Origin: Ichthyophthirius multifiliis
Taxonomy: Eukaryota > Ciliophora > Oligohymenophorea > Hymenostomatida
Length of the DNA stretch: 64,000 bases
Assembly: GCF_000220395.1 (NCBI RefSeq)
Contig: NW_004085960.1
Span: forward strand, 28,302 to 92,301
Direction: 5' to 3'
Shown one piece after another: positions 25,093 through 35,584 of the stretch (positions within the stretch are counted from its first letter, which is position 1; every line of letters begins with the position of its first letter). Position numbers and translations under genes: made by a program. The notes beneath the pieces are model-generated. The model had not been told where the DNA came from. It did no database searches and worked only from the letters and a program-made list of their open reading frames with translations.

Positions 25093-27181
25093 TCACCATA
25101 AAAACAATAAAATTTTTTAACTAAGTAACTATATTTAGAAAGATTAATTATATGTTAATGGTAATATTAAATCAAATAATTATTTAGAAATAAATTCAAT
25201 TTTTAATGGTCTAAAAGAACATAAACAAATAATTAATTGTAATAATTCCGCTAAAATAATACTATCAATAGCTTTAGGTAATAAACTAATAACTACATCA
25301 ACAATTTACTTTTCTTGTAATTCTCTATGCAAGAAATCAGGCATATTCTCAAAAGAATAATGATAATGTACTATTTTTTCCAACTTTAAAAATTAAAATA
25401 AAATTAAATATAAAATTTCATATATATATATACCAATTCATCTGGAATAATAGACTCATATACTCTAATATCACAAACAGCTCCACAAGGTTCATTTTTA
25501 TTGACACAATTTCCAAAAAAGTAAATATTTCTTTATATAGTAACTTTACTCTAATCTACAACCATTTTTCTATTAATATAAATCTTAACATTTTAGGCTA
25601 TATTATCTATTTTCATTATAAGACTATTCCATCCAGTTTACATGTATTTCAATTTATAAATATGCATTTAAAAATCGTCATCAAAAAATATTAAATTTTC
25701 ATCATTTTGAATTCCCAAAATACATCCTACTCCTTTTTCACATTAAATAAAAGTTCTGAAAGGCTTTTTTGGCTATTTTTCTGCTTTTTATTCAGCCCGA
25801 AAATCTATATCTTATTATATAAAATCTGATTTTTATTTAAAAGGGTATATAAACCATAAACTAATAGTATATTAAGGAACCTAAGAATTTTGATCTAACT
25901 ATATACCATTTTATATATAAATAAGATCATCTTCATCAAAATATCCGCCCCAATCATTATATAATCCAAGCTATTCGTCTAAAAAAAGAGGTTATCCCTT
26001 TACAAGTATATTTTGAATGGTATTAGAAGCATCAAAACCCATATAACGATTATCTAATTTTAACCAAAATCTCATGTCAACTATTTTTAGATATTTAATA
26101 ATGAATTAAATAGATTATAATTATATTATTGGCTATGAGTTATTAATATATTACAAAATTTTTGGTATTATATAGGTTTATTATTAATAAATTTCATTTT
26201 TTTCGATTACATCAAGACACATTTTTATTAGTATATTAATTCCTATAAACTATGAAAGTAAATTTTCTTCTTTTTCGTAATTTTTAGCTAATTTAAGTTT
26301 TATTTAAGGCACAAATTCAGCCAAAAAAGCAGGTAAAAGTGCCAGTACTTCATTACATTATATACTATATTATTGAAATTCGACTGGAGGAGTATTTACA
26401 AGATCTTTTCTTTTAACTTTTTTGTAAGCTTCTAATTCCTTTGTATGATCTAATTATGTATATTCGTATATTTATATAATTAAAGAACAGAATTTCAAAA
26501 ATTTCTTTTCAGTAAAATGTATAAAATCTTTATTTGAGATTATATTGCCTAGTGTTTATAAAAAAAGAATATCCCGCTCCCAAAAATTCTTGTCTTTAAT
26601 AAGTTTTTTGACAAAATTAACACAAACTTAATAAAAATAATCTGAATTGTAAAAAACAATTAAACATTATGCTTCATAGATACTAAAGAAAAATATTTAA
26701 AAATATCCTTTAATATAGATTTTTAATCATAATAATTATCTTTATTTATATATTCATCGAATACACTTATTAGCAAATCGATAATGTCTAATAGTTTATC
26801 CTATTCATACCCAGAATTATTTATTATATATAATATTTTCTATTCATCTACTATTTCTTTTAGTATTTATTAACATTAAGAATCTCGTTTATTTTCTTAT
26901 TCATTCAGTATTATTTTCTTTATTTACTTTGTTTCAACGTTTTTGTTTTCTAAAAAATCAATTAATTAATTTATTATCTTTAAGTAATATTAAGAATCAA
27001 CCTTTAGTTCTTGTAATTATTTACTTTTTACAGCAATTGTTTATCCTTATTTAAATACTTTATAAGCTAATGGCATACTTAAACTTTGGAAGAGTTTTTT
27101 ATTTTAAACAACATTTGAAGTAAATGATTTAGCTGAATCTGTTAATAAATCAGAATCACCTTTACTATCTTAAGAATTCAT
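25093..27181 (-). CDS. Helical-repeat protein with concanavalin/LamG-like domain
   Basis: Starts MNSQDSKGDSDLLTDSAKSF and ends at TGA 25093-25095, roughly 680 aa. The N-terminal half is alpha-helical (KNFWERDILFLQTLGNIISN, EVLALLPAFLAEFVPQIKL), like armadillo/HEAT-type repeats. A beta-rich jelly-roll follows: QYTISLWFIYPFK, FIQCEKGVGCILGIQNDENL, QTGWNSLIMKMDN, KIYINRKMVV and CGAVCDIRVYESIIPDEL, the strand pattern of a ConA-like/LamG fold. A helical tail follows after an intron at about 25388-25432. This domain order resembles part of BEACH-type or other large trafficking proteins, but no BEACH, PH or WD domain is present. The frame slips by one base at the A5 run 26689-26693 (coding-strand T5), between FKYFS and SIYEAQ. 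Function not assigned. Confidence 0.7.
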
Positions 27182-28071
27182 TTTTTCTTAATTTTATATA
27201 ATGTATTTTAATTATAATTTAAAAATAATTAATATTGAAATATGAATGTGTAAATACTTAAAAAAATATAAAATTATAATAATTTTAAAGTATAATTATT
27301 TATATAATATATTTTTTTTTAATTTTAAAACAATTATTTTTGTCTTTAATTTAACTTTTTATTTATTTTATATAATTTTTAATAAAAAAAATTAAAAATT
27401 ATTCAGAAAAAAAAAAAAATATTAATAATAATTTAAAATAAAAAAAATTGTATTAATTATAAAATAAAATATTATATAATCATGCAATATATTACGTTAC
27501 AATTTGAAAAACAAAAATATATATTTAAAATTAATCAAATATTATTTATATAAAAAATTAGTATTTTTCAAACGTATTTTTTATATTTATTATATCCTAA
27601 AATATTTTTTTTAATAAATATCTTTATTATTTATTTAACATATATTTGCATTATTTCTATTTATTATATAATTTTATTTTTCTTAACTTAATTATTAAAT
27701 ATTATTAATTTTTTAATTTATTTTCTTAGTTTAATTTATTTAATAAAATTTTGTATTACTTTTTTCTTAAATATTTTTTTATCTATATAACATTTTCTAT
27801 ATTTAATCAATTTAATAAAAGATATGAACTTTTAATTTTCTTTGTTTAATTCAAAATATTTTTTTATTTTTTTTAATTTTATAATTTTCTAAGACATTAT
27901 TAAAATTAATAAAATATGATATATTTTTTTATTATATTTATTTGTTTAGTAAGTACAAGTAAAATATATATATATGATTATTAATTCTATGTGATAATAT
28001 TTTTATATAATTTCTATTATATAATAATTATTTTTATGGTTTATACTTAATCTTTAAATAATCATTCTGAT
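27182..28071. other. Intergenic, nothing recognised
   Basis: About 890 bp of almost pure A/T sequence between two minus-strand genes, with no frame of protein-like composition. Confidence 0.5.
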
Positions 28072-28748
28072 TATAATCTTATAATTTCTTCTTTTATTTT
28101 ATTTTCCTTCTCTGTTTGTTTTTCTTGTGAATTTTTTATAGATTAAGATCTTTTTTATTTTTTATTCTAAAAGTTATTTTCTCTAATTTTGATTTCACTT
28201 AAATACACTTATTATTTTTCTTTTCTTCTGCTATATAATATTATTATTTATATTATAAAAAATCCTTTAATATTATATAAAATAATTTTATATTTTAATT
28301 TTAATATATTTATTTATATATATATAATTGAAATGTGGAAATTCAATTGTTATTTGTTCATCACCATTTTTAAAAAATTTAAATATATAATTATCTTTGT
28401 TTAAAATATAGACTAGATCAGTAATAAATTATTTGTTTGTGAGACTGAGATTATCAAAACCTAAATATTATAAGCTTTTTTTTTAACTAACTCGAGCAGA
28501 ATTTCATATAGTTAGATTTTAGTTTTTTTTTTTTACTAGAAAATCTCCTCCATTTAATAATTTTAAGTGCAATAATTTCTAGCAAGAGATACTTCAGGCA
28601 AATAATTAGCAGTAACACATCTATCTTATAATTTAAGTAAATAATACCCTAATTATACTAACAAATAATAAAAGTTATATTTGCATCCAAATTTTGCATT
28701 AATATCTTAAAGAGATATTTCTTAAACTTCTCCCAATATTTTCCACAT
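28072..28748 (-). CDS. Small multi-exon protein, unrecognised
   Basis: The minus strand from ATG 28748 reads MWKILGEVQEISLQDINAKF, GCKYNFYYLLVQLGYYLLKL and QDRCVTANYLPEVSLARNY, with protein-like composition. An intron at about 28471-28541 joins it in frame to YLQYLGFDNLSLTNKQFITD. A further exon near 28074-28206 ends in a basic, Gln-rich coil (NKKQKRSQSIKNSQEKQTEK) and TGA 28072-28074; the intron before it is not resolved. There are no signal peptide or classic domain motifs. A standard-code ORF on the plus strand at 28189-28404 is antisense to this gene and rejected. No function proposed. Confidence 0.55.
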
Positions 28749-29163
28749 TTATTTTTTACATTTTTTATTATTTTATTTTTAAAATTATATTTTTTTTATT
28801 AATTTATTTATTATCGACATTAATTTAATAATATCAAATAAATAATTTTACTTTACTTTAAATAATACAAAATATATTTTTCTATTTTTATTTTACTGTT
28901 TTTTTTGTTTTTTGGTAATTAAAAATTAAAATAAAAATTATTCATGTATTTTTTTTTATATATTATTTTATTCCAAAATTACATATGATTAAAATTATTT
29001 TTTTAACATTTTAATAAATATAAAAACATAATAATTTAATTTAGATAAAATTGAAAAAGTCCTCAGTTAAGGCTTTTATAAATTTAAATTAAGTACATTA
29101 AATAGGTTTAAATATTTTGTAATAATTAAAATATTATTATATATAAAATAAAATAAAAATATA
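28749..29163. other. Divergent intergenic region next to transposase
   Basis: 415 bp separating an unknown minus-strand gene from the transposase start. I looked for a left terminal inverted repeat matching the 30.4-31.1 kb region and saw none by eye. Confidence 0.4.
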
Positions 29164-30375
29164 ATGGAGTAAAATAAATGGAAAGTAAAATAAAAAATAA
29201 GCGATTTTATAAATGCAAATAATAAATATACTTTTGAAGAAATATAATTAAAATAATATTAAGAATATTATTTTAATGATAAATTTTAATATAAAATTTT
29301 AAAATAATTATAAAAAAAATAAGCTCAAATTTATCTTTATATGTTGTTTAATATGTATGGCAATCTTTTTGAAACTTAAAATGATATAGTAAAAAAAGAA
29401 AACAAATAACAATAAAAACTTAATGAAAGAAATAAAAAAATATGTTTGGCATAAGAAATGATTTAATAAAATTATAGTAATTAATAAATAATATTAAAAA
29501 CTTAATTAAATAAATTATGTAAAAATGAAAATTAATTCTGGTTTACATCCAAATATCTTTAATAATAAAAATAATAATGTTTTGTTTAATGATAACATAG
29601 CTAATTCGATCAAATAATTATCAATGAACCCTGATTAAAAATTTAACAATTCAAAATAAATTATGAAAAAAACAGAAAGTTAATTTAATCTTAAAAGAAA
29701 ATTTATGTAACTATAAGGTTTTACATAATTATTGAAAAAAAAAATGTAAATTAAATTTTAAAAGGAAAGGGTAATACAAACCTGAAATTAATTTAAATAA
29801 AGCAATTTGTTTTGGAAATGACTTACATTTTAATTCACAATTTTATTCCGATTTTCATTGATGAAAATGGACTTAATATAAATATTTAAAACAATTATAT
29901 GTGGATTACAAAAGGAATGAATAGATAGGAAAAACAATTTTAGAAAATTAAACATTTAACATTATTAGGTGCTATGTCTAATTAGAAATTTATTGAATAT
30001 ATAATAGTTGAAGGTTGGGTTAATAAAAAGATATTTATGGGATTTTTAACTTATTTGTTATAAATAATTTCTTTATAAAGTAATTTTAAAAAACATATTT
30101 TTATATATGATTAAGCAGGATGCCATAATTCAAAAGAATTTTAAAAAAAAATTAAAAATAAAATTCATTATTTATACTCGCCGATATATTCACCGTAATA
30201 CAATCCAATTGAACTAATTTAGAATATAATAAAAAAAGATATTGGAATAAATAGATTGGATAATAAGAATGATTTATTGCAATAAATATAATATTCGATA
30301 AAAAAAGTAGATGAAATTATATGTCGAAAAAGCTTTATCATATATTATAGTATTATTAATAGGGTTATAATATGA
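29164..30375 (+). mobile_element. Tc1/mariner (IS630-type) transposase, probably decaying
   Basis: A DDE transposase that would cut and paste its element. The N-terminal part begins MEQNKWKVKQKISDFINANN and contains a helix-turn-helix-like stretch (YSNQQIILKTQLNKLCKNE). The catalytic half is in one frame: IPIFIDENGLN (first Asp, codon 29860), MWITKGMNRQEKQF, HLTLLGAMSN, IFIYDQAGCHNSKEF (second Asp, codon 30109) and SPIYSPQYNPIELIQNIIKK (Glu, codon 30211). The Asp-Glu spacing of 34 positions fits the superfamily. Two normally conserved residues look mutated: DNA has become DQA, and the Trp after NPIEL is a TAG (Gln). The frames of the two halves do not match near 29750-29770. TGA at 30373-30375. 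No terminal inverted repeats recognised. Confidence 0.85.
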
Positions 30376-30838
30376 AAAAAATAAAATAAATAAAGTTTTA
30401 AAAATAAATAAAAAAGAATGAAAAATCAAACGAAAAAAAATATTTGTTCTATAAATAAATATATAAAATAATTAGATAAATAATAAAAAATAATAGCAAT
30501 ATTTAAAAAAAATAATAAAAAAATCTATAAAAATATTTATTTAAAAAATACATATAAATAAAAAAATAAAATAGTATTACTAAAAAAATTACATTGAAAA
30601 TTAATATATATATATAGATGATTTTATAAATTATTAGAAGAAAATAAAAAAAATAAAAAATAGGAAAAAAAAATGAACTTAAAAATAATAATTATAAGAT
30701 TTCAGTGTATAAAAAGTAAAAAAAAGTTAAAATAATTATTGAAAGAATGAAAAAGTTTAAAAATTTAAAATCAAAAAAGTTAAAATCAAAAAAAATATAT
30801 TATTATATATATATTATAAATATATATATGGATATATT

Positions 30839-30844
<6 letters not shown>

Positions 30845-30890
<46 letters not shown>
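30845..30890. repeat. (AT)n microsatellite, first array
   Basis: About 23 uninterrupted AT units. Followed by AATATTTATTCGGTGTG. Confidence 0.95.
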
Positions 30891-30896
<6 letters not shown>

Positions 30897-30988
30897 TATT
30901 CGGTGTGTATATAATAGTTTTATTAATAAAAAATTCTTTTAATTTTAATTTTTTTTAAAAAAATATTCGGAAAAGATTTAGGTATTAT

Positions 30989-30991
<3 letters not shown>

Positions 30992-31042
<51 letters not shown>
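30992..31042. repeat. (AT)n microsatellite, second array
   Basis: About 25 uninterrupted AT units, 100 bp from the first array. Both arrays are followed within ten bases by an AATATTTATT string, so the pair may be a local duplication. Confidence 0.95.
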
Positions 31043-31045
<3 letters not shown>

Positions 31046-31114
31046 ATAATATTTATTTAGTAATATAAAAATTAACTTTATATAATAAATATTTTAATTA
31101 TACAATATATTAAT

Positions 31115-32738
31115 TCATATAACTTCTTTTAATTAATTTTAAATCCATTATCCTGCAACTTATTCTATTTTTAATTTAGGATTTGGTTTAAAAACTCCTG
31201 CTCCTTCTATAAAATCATTTGAAAAGGTACCAAAAAAAGAAGAATTATCATGAAATTTTAATAATCCAGTCCCATGTTTTTTACCATTTTAAAAAAATCC
31301 TTGATAAGAAACCCACGAGTTTTGATTATAAGAAAAATTTTTATAGTAAATTTAATTATTATCATATATTTAGTTATAAAGAACCCCTCTACCATGATAT
31401 AAATCATTGACCCATTCTCCATCATATATTATTATCTTATTTTAAGCGAATAATGATCCTTTCCCTTATTTCTTATCGTTTATAAATTCACCTTCATAGT
31501 AGCTTCCATCTATTTCAACTAATCTACCTTTTCCTGAGCGTACATTTATGCATTTTAATTACCCTTCATATAATTATCCATCTTTATAGTATATTCTAGA
31601 TTTAACTACACCTCTTTCAACTTTTTATATGTTTCCTAAATTTTTTTAATAAAAAATAATTTAAATTATCATAAATACCTTTTTATTAGCTCATATGTTG
31701 TAAATCTTAATTTTACATAAAATTCTTTATAATTTTATTTGCATCAGCATCAGAATTTTTACAAGTATTTATCTAATTTGATATTCTAGTAGAGTTTAAT
31801 ACGTTACTACTATTAATTTTTTTTTAAGTTAATTAAGAATCATTAAATTCAGTAAATTAATAAGTTTCTAATTATGAATATAAATATAAATATAACTTAA
31901 TGAAAATAATAGAATTATATATTTTTGTTATAAAATAACTTGCCATTATTAAATATATAAATTTAAAATTTATTATAAAATTTAATATAATATTATGTAT
32001 ATAATTTGATCTTTAATTTATAAATTTATATAGTATATAGTTATTTGATTTTAATATTTTTTATTTATATAATAATTACCTTATAATTAAGTTTTGTTTT
32101 CAGTTTAGAATTAACTATATCCTTATTTATTGCATTTAAAGCTGATTGCACTACTCTATATTAATAATTATTTTTTTGCCAAATAAAATATTATATTTAA
32201 CCTATACAGATATTGCATTATTATGTTGGTATTAGTTTTTATTTGGCTATGGTGATTTATCCGAATAAATTGAATTTTAATTATTATTAAGTGAGTTATT
32301 ATCATTTAATGTTAAATTCATTTATTATTAATTATATGTAAAATCCTAATTTGGTTTTTGCGAAATTTTGGTTTTTTATGAATTACTTTATGATTTCTAA
32401 AACTTATGTCTTTCTTAACTTTATTATATTTTTGCATAATTAATATATTATTATTAATTTAATTAACTTTGATTTATTTTATTAGTGGTTTAAAAATATT
32501 CATTTCGAGCATTTACAATGCTATGATTTTTTTTTTATTCCATCATAGTTGAATTTTATTTATATCTTTAAATTACGTTTATATTTTAGCAATTACTATC
32601 ATAAGATTTTCGAAATAATTTATATGTAGAAACTTGAGTAGTCTATTATCTAGGAGACTCTAAATATGTTACAATTTAAGGTTTCAAATGTTATTAATTA
32701 AAATCAATTAAATTTGTTGGATTAACTCTTCTAATCAT
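31115..32738 (-). CDS. MORN-repeat protein with long disordered N-terminus
   Basis: The C-terminal half has five to six MORN-type repeats, for example YYKDGQLYEGQLK, DGSYYEGEFINDKKQGKGS, YDGEWVNDLYHGRGVLYN and FFQNGKKHGTGLLKFHDNSS, ending at TGA 31115-31117. Upstream exons encode a Gln/Asn/Ser-rich disordered region beginning MIRRVNPTNLIDFNQQHLKP. Introns near 31626-31681 and 32169-32214 restore frame. The exon ending in ENKTQLQ (to about 32084) can join ETYQFTEFNDSQ through one longer intron of roughly 210 nt, in phase. Alternatively the MORN part starts separately at ATG 31946 (MAK-TYQFTEF via its own intron). I prefer one gene, because the upstream block has no TGA of its own. Probable membrane or cytoskeletal scaffold, inferred. 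Confidence 0.75.
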
Positions 32739-33283
32739 TTTAATTTAGAAATTGATTTTTATTATTTATAAATTTTTTGTAATATGATTTTAAGAAAATG
32801 AGTGTCATAAAAAAATAAAATTATAAATTTATTTTCTAATTTAAAAAGAAAATTTTTTAAAATTTAAATTTATTTTTATTTTTTTAAAATAATATAAATT
32901 ATGCTTATATTCAATAAATTGAATTTTTATTTAAAGTAAATATTTATTTTAAATTTTGATTGTTTTAGGTTAAAATTTTAAGCAAATAAAGGTTAAATAG
33001 TTCAAATTTTTATATATATTCACATTTTAATTAATTTAAATATTAAAGGTATATTATTACATATTTATATAAAATATATATTACTAAATAAAAGTTTAAT
33101 ATATTATAAATATATATATTAATATTTTATTAAAATTATAATTTTAATTCATATATATAAAATATATTTAAATATTATTATTTTTATTATAAGTATATAA
33201 TTCATATTTAAATAACTCTTTGATAATATATAAAATAAAAACATTTAAAATTTTTAAATTAATATTTAATTTTTTCACTTTTT
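32739..33283. other. Intergenic, nothing recognised
   Basis: 545 bp of A/T-rich spacer containing the promoter of the MORN gene and the 3' flank of the sugar-nucleotide gene. No feature stands out. Confidence 0.5.
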
Positions 33284-34575
33284 TCACATTAAGATTTATC
33301 CTTTCTCACTAATATTCGATGTTATAGCTTTATGAGGCAATATCTTAGCTTGATTAATAAATAATTCATCTTTAATATGAACATCTTCTCCTAAAACAGA
33401 TAATCCTTCAATTCTCACCTAAATATAATAAAATAAATTTAGAAAATAAATAACACAAATATATTTACCCATTTTCCAACACTACAATCCCATCCAATTA
33501 TAGAATCTTTAACCCATGTATATGCTTTAATTGTACAATTACTAAGAACAATAACATTTTATAGTCTAACACCGTCCTCTATAACACAATTAGAACCTAT
33601 AGTAACATTAGGTCCAATAAGACAGTTTGCAGATATCTTAGAACTCGATTCCTATAATTTAATTTTATAAAAATTTTAATAAAAATAATATATATAGTTT
33701 TACAATTAAAACGTTACCAATAATATTTTAACCTGTTGATAATTTTTCAGGAGTATTTTTTTTATAAGAATCTAATATTAATTATGTTCCAATAATAAAG
33801 TCTTCGGGTTAACCAACATCCATCCAAAATCCTTCTAAATCTTATGAATATAATTAACCATCAGAAGACATTTTTGGGAATATATCTCTTTCTAATGATT
33901 TTGGTTCAAGCTTTATTTTATATATATAAATATTAATAATTTTGTTTTATAAATTAAACCGGTATTCTGTTAATCATAGAAGTGTTAAATAAATATAAAC
34001 CAGCATTAATTCTATCACCAATAAATTCTTTTGGTTTTTCAACAAACTTTTAAATTTTACCATCTTAATCAGATAATATAACACCATATTTTGAAGGATC
34101 TTTTACTTAAGTAAGTAAAATAGTACCTTCTTTCCCATGTTTTTTATGGAATTTAAGCATTTTTTCGAGAGGGAATTCGCAAATAATATCACTATTAAAA
34201 ACAAAAAAAGTTCAGATTAATTATCTTTTTCTAAAATTTCTTTTGCAAGTCTAATAGGTCCCGCAGTTCCTAAAGGTTCTGTTTCTTAAGAACAAATAAT
34301 TTTAACTCCAAACTAAAAATAAAATAAAATTACAATATAGTTAACAAAAATATTTAAAAATTTACTTCTTTTTCAAATTATTATATTTTTTCAATCATTG
34401 ATTTAGGTTGGAAACCAACTGCTAATATTATTTCCTTGACTCCTACATCTACAAGTGCTTTTATCTAGTGAGTTACTATTGGTTTATTTGCAAACTCAAC
34501 TATTGACTTAGGGCAAGAGAATGTTAAAGGTCTTAATCTTGTTCCAAATCCTCCTACTAAAATAAGGGCTTTCAT
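33284..34575 (-). CDS. GMPPB: Mannose-1-phosphate guanylyltransferase (GDP-mannose pyrophosphorylase, beta type)
   Basis: Makes GDP-mannose from GTP and mannose-1-phosphate in the cytosol, for N-glycans, GPI anchors and other mannosylation. The start [18 protein letters not shown] holds the [10 protein letters not shown] nucleotide-binding loop. Downstream come [35 protein letters not shown], a catalytic-region [35 protein letters not shown] and a hexapeptide-repeat C-terminus ([51 protein letters not shown]). It ends EKGQILM at TGA 33284-33286, a normal family ending. About four short introns (near 33422-33468, 33655-33715, 33914-33957 and 34316-34363) are frame-consistent. The frame is one base short at the A7 run 34203-34209 (coding T7), where LFFVFNSD needs T8; probably a sequence error. 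Confidence 0.92.
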
Positions 34576-35584
34576 TTATTTATTTGCTTTTATTATTTTA
34601 TTATTTTCTTTTTAAATGTTTAATTTTATTTTTAAAAACAAAAAAAGATATTTAATTTATTATATGACTTGCTTATAAATTATTATATATTTCTGTATTT
34701 TTTTTTTGTTAAATAATCAATTATCAAAAAAAAGCGATAAAAAATAGATAATGAAAAACCCTTATTTATTTTAGTTGATTAAGTTTATTAAAAAAAATTA
34801 TTGAAATATTAAAAAAATCGATAAAAATATAATATTACTTTTTTAAAAAACATAACCATAAACTAATGAGTTTTAGTTTTATTATTATTATATAAAACAA
34901 AATATTATATTTGTAATTATTTATTTATCAGAATAATATACATAAAAAATTAATAATAGTATAAGTATTTAAGAAAAAAGTTGAAAAACTAATAATTGCT
35001 TATATTTTGTTAAGAATATAATATGATTAGAATATATAAAATTATATTTTTATACATATAATACAAATATAAATTTAAGTAATTATTTATTTTTATTTTA
35101 TTATTTTGTATATGCTTTTTTACAATAATTACTTATTATTTTTAAATCTTTAATAACAATAAATAATTCAAAATTTCAATGTTTTTATTTTATTTAATTA
35201 ATTATTAAAACTAATAAATTATTTATGATATAAAAAGTTAATTAATCTAAATTTAGCTTTAATAATAAATTTATACTATTTTATGATTTTTTTTTATTAT
35301 AAAATTTGTAAAGGTTTTTTTTATTATTAAAATATTATAAATAAACTAACAATTTAATTTATTTATTGATTGAAAAAAGATAAATTACAATATTTAATTT
35401 TTTTAATAGTTTAAAGATGTTAATTTTTATAAAATAATATAATATTAAATTTTTAGAAAATAAATTACAAAAAATAAATTTATATTTTATATTAAAAATA
35501 CTAAATGAAAAAAATTTTCTTTAATCAAATAATTTTATAATAATAAAAGAAAAGACTTATATATACACTAATTAAATAAAAAAT
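34576..35584. other. Intergenic, nothing recognised
   Basis: About 1 kb of A/T-rich DNA between two minus-strand genes, with no sustained protein-like frame or RNA-like island. Confidence 0.5.

Larger units (their letters stand above)
30376..31114. other. A-rich spacer with two long AT arrays
   Basis: Downstream of the transposase the plus strand is extremely A-rich, then holds two long dinucleotide tracts (annotated separately), before the stop codon of the next minus-strand gene. No gene was seen. Confidence 0.5.
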
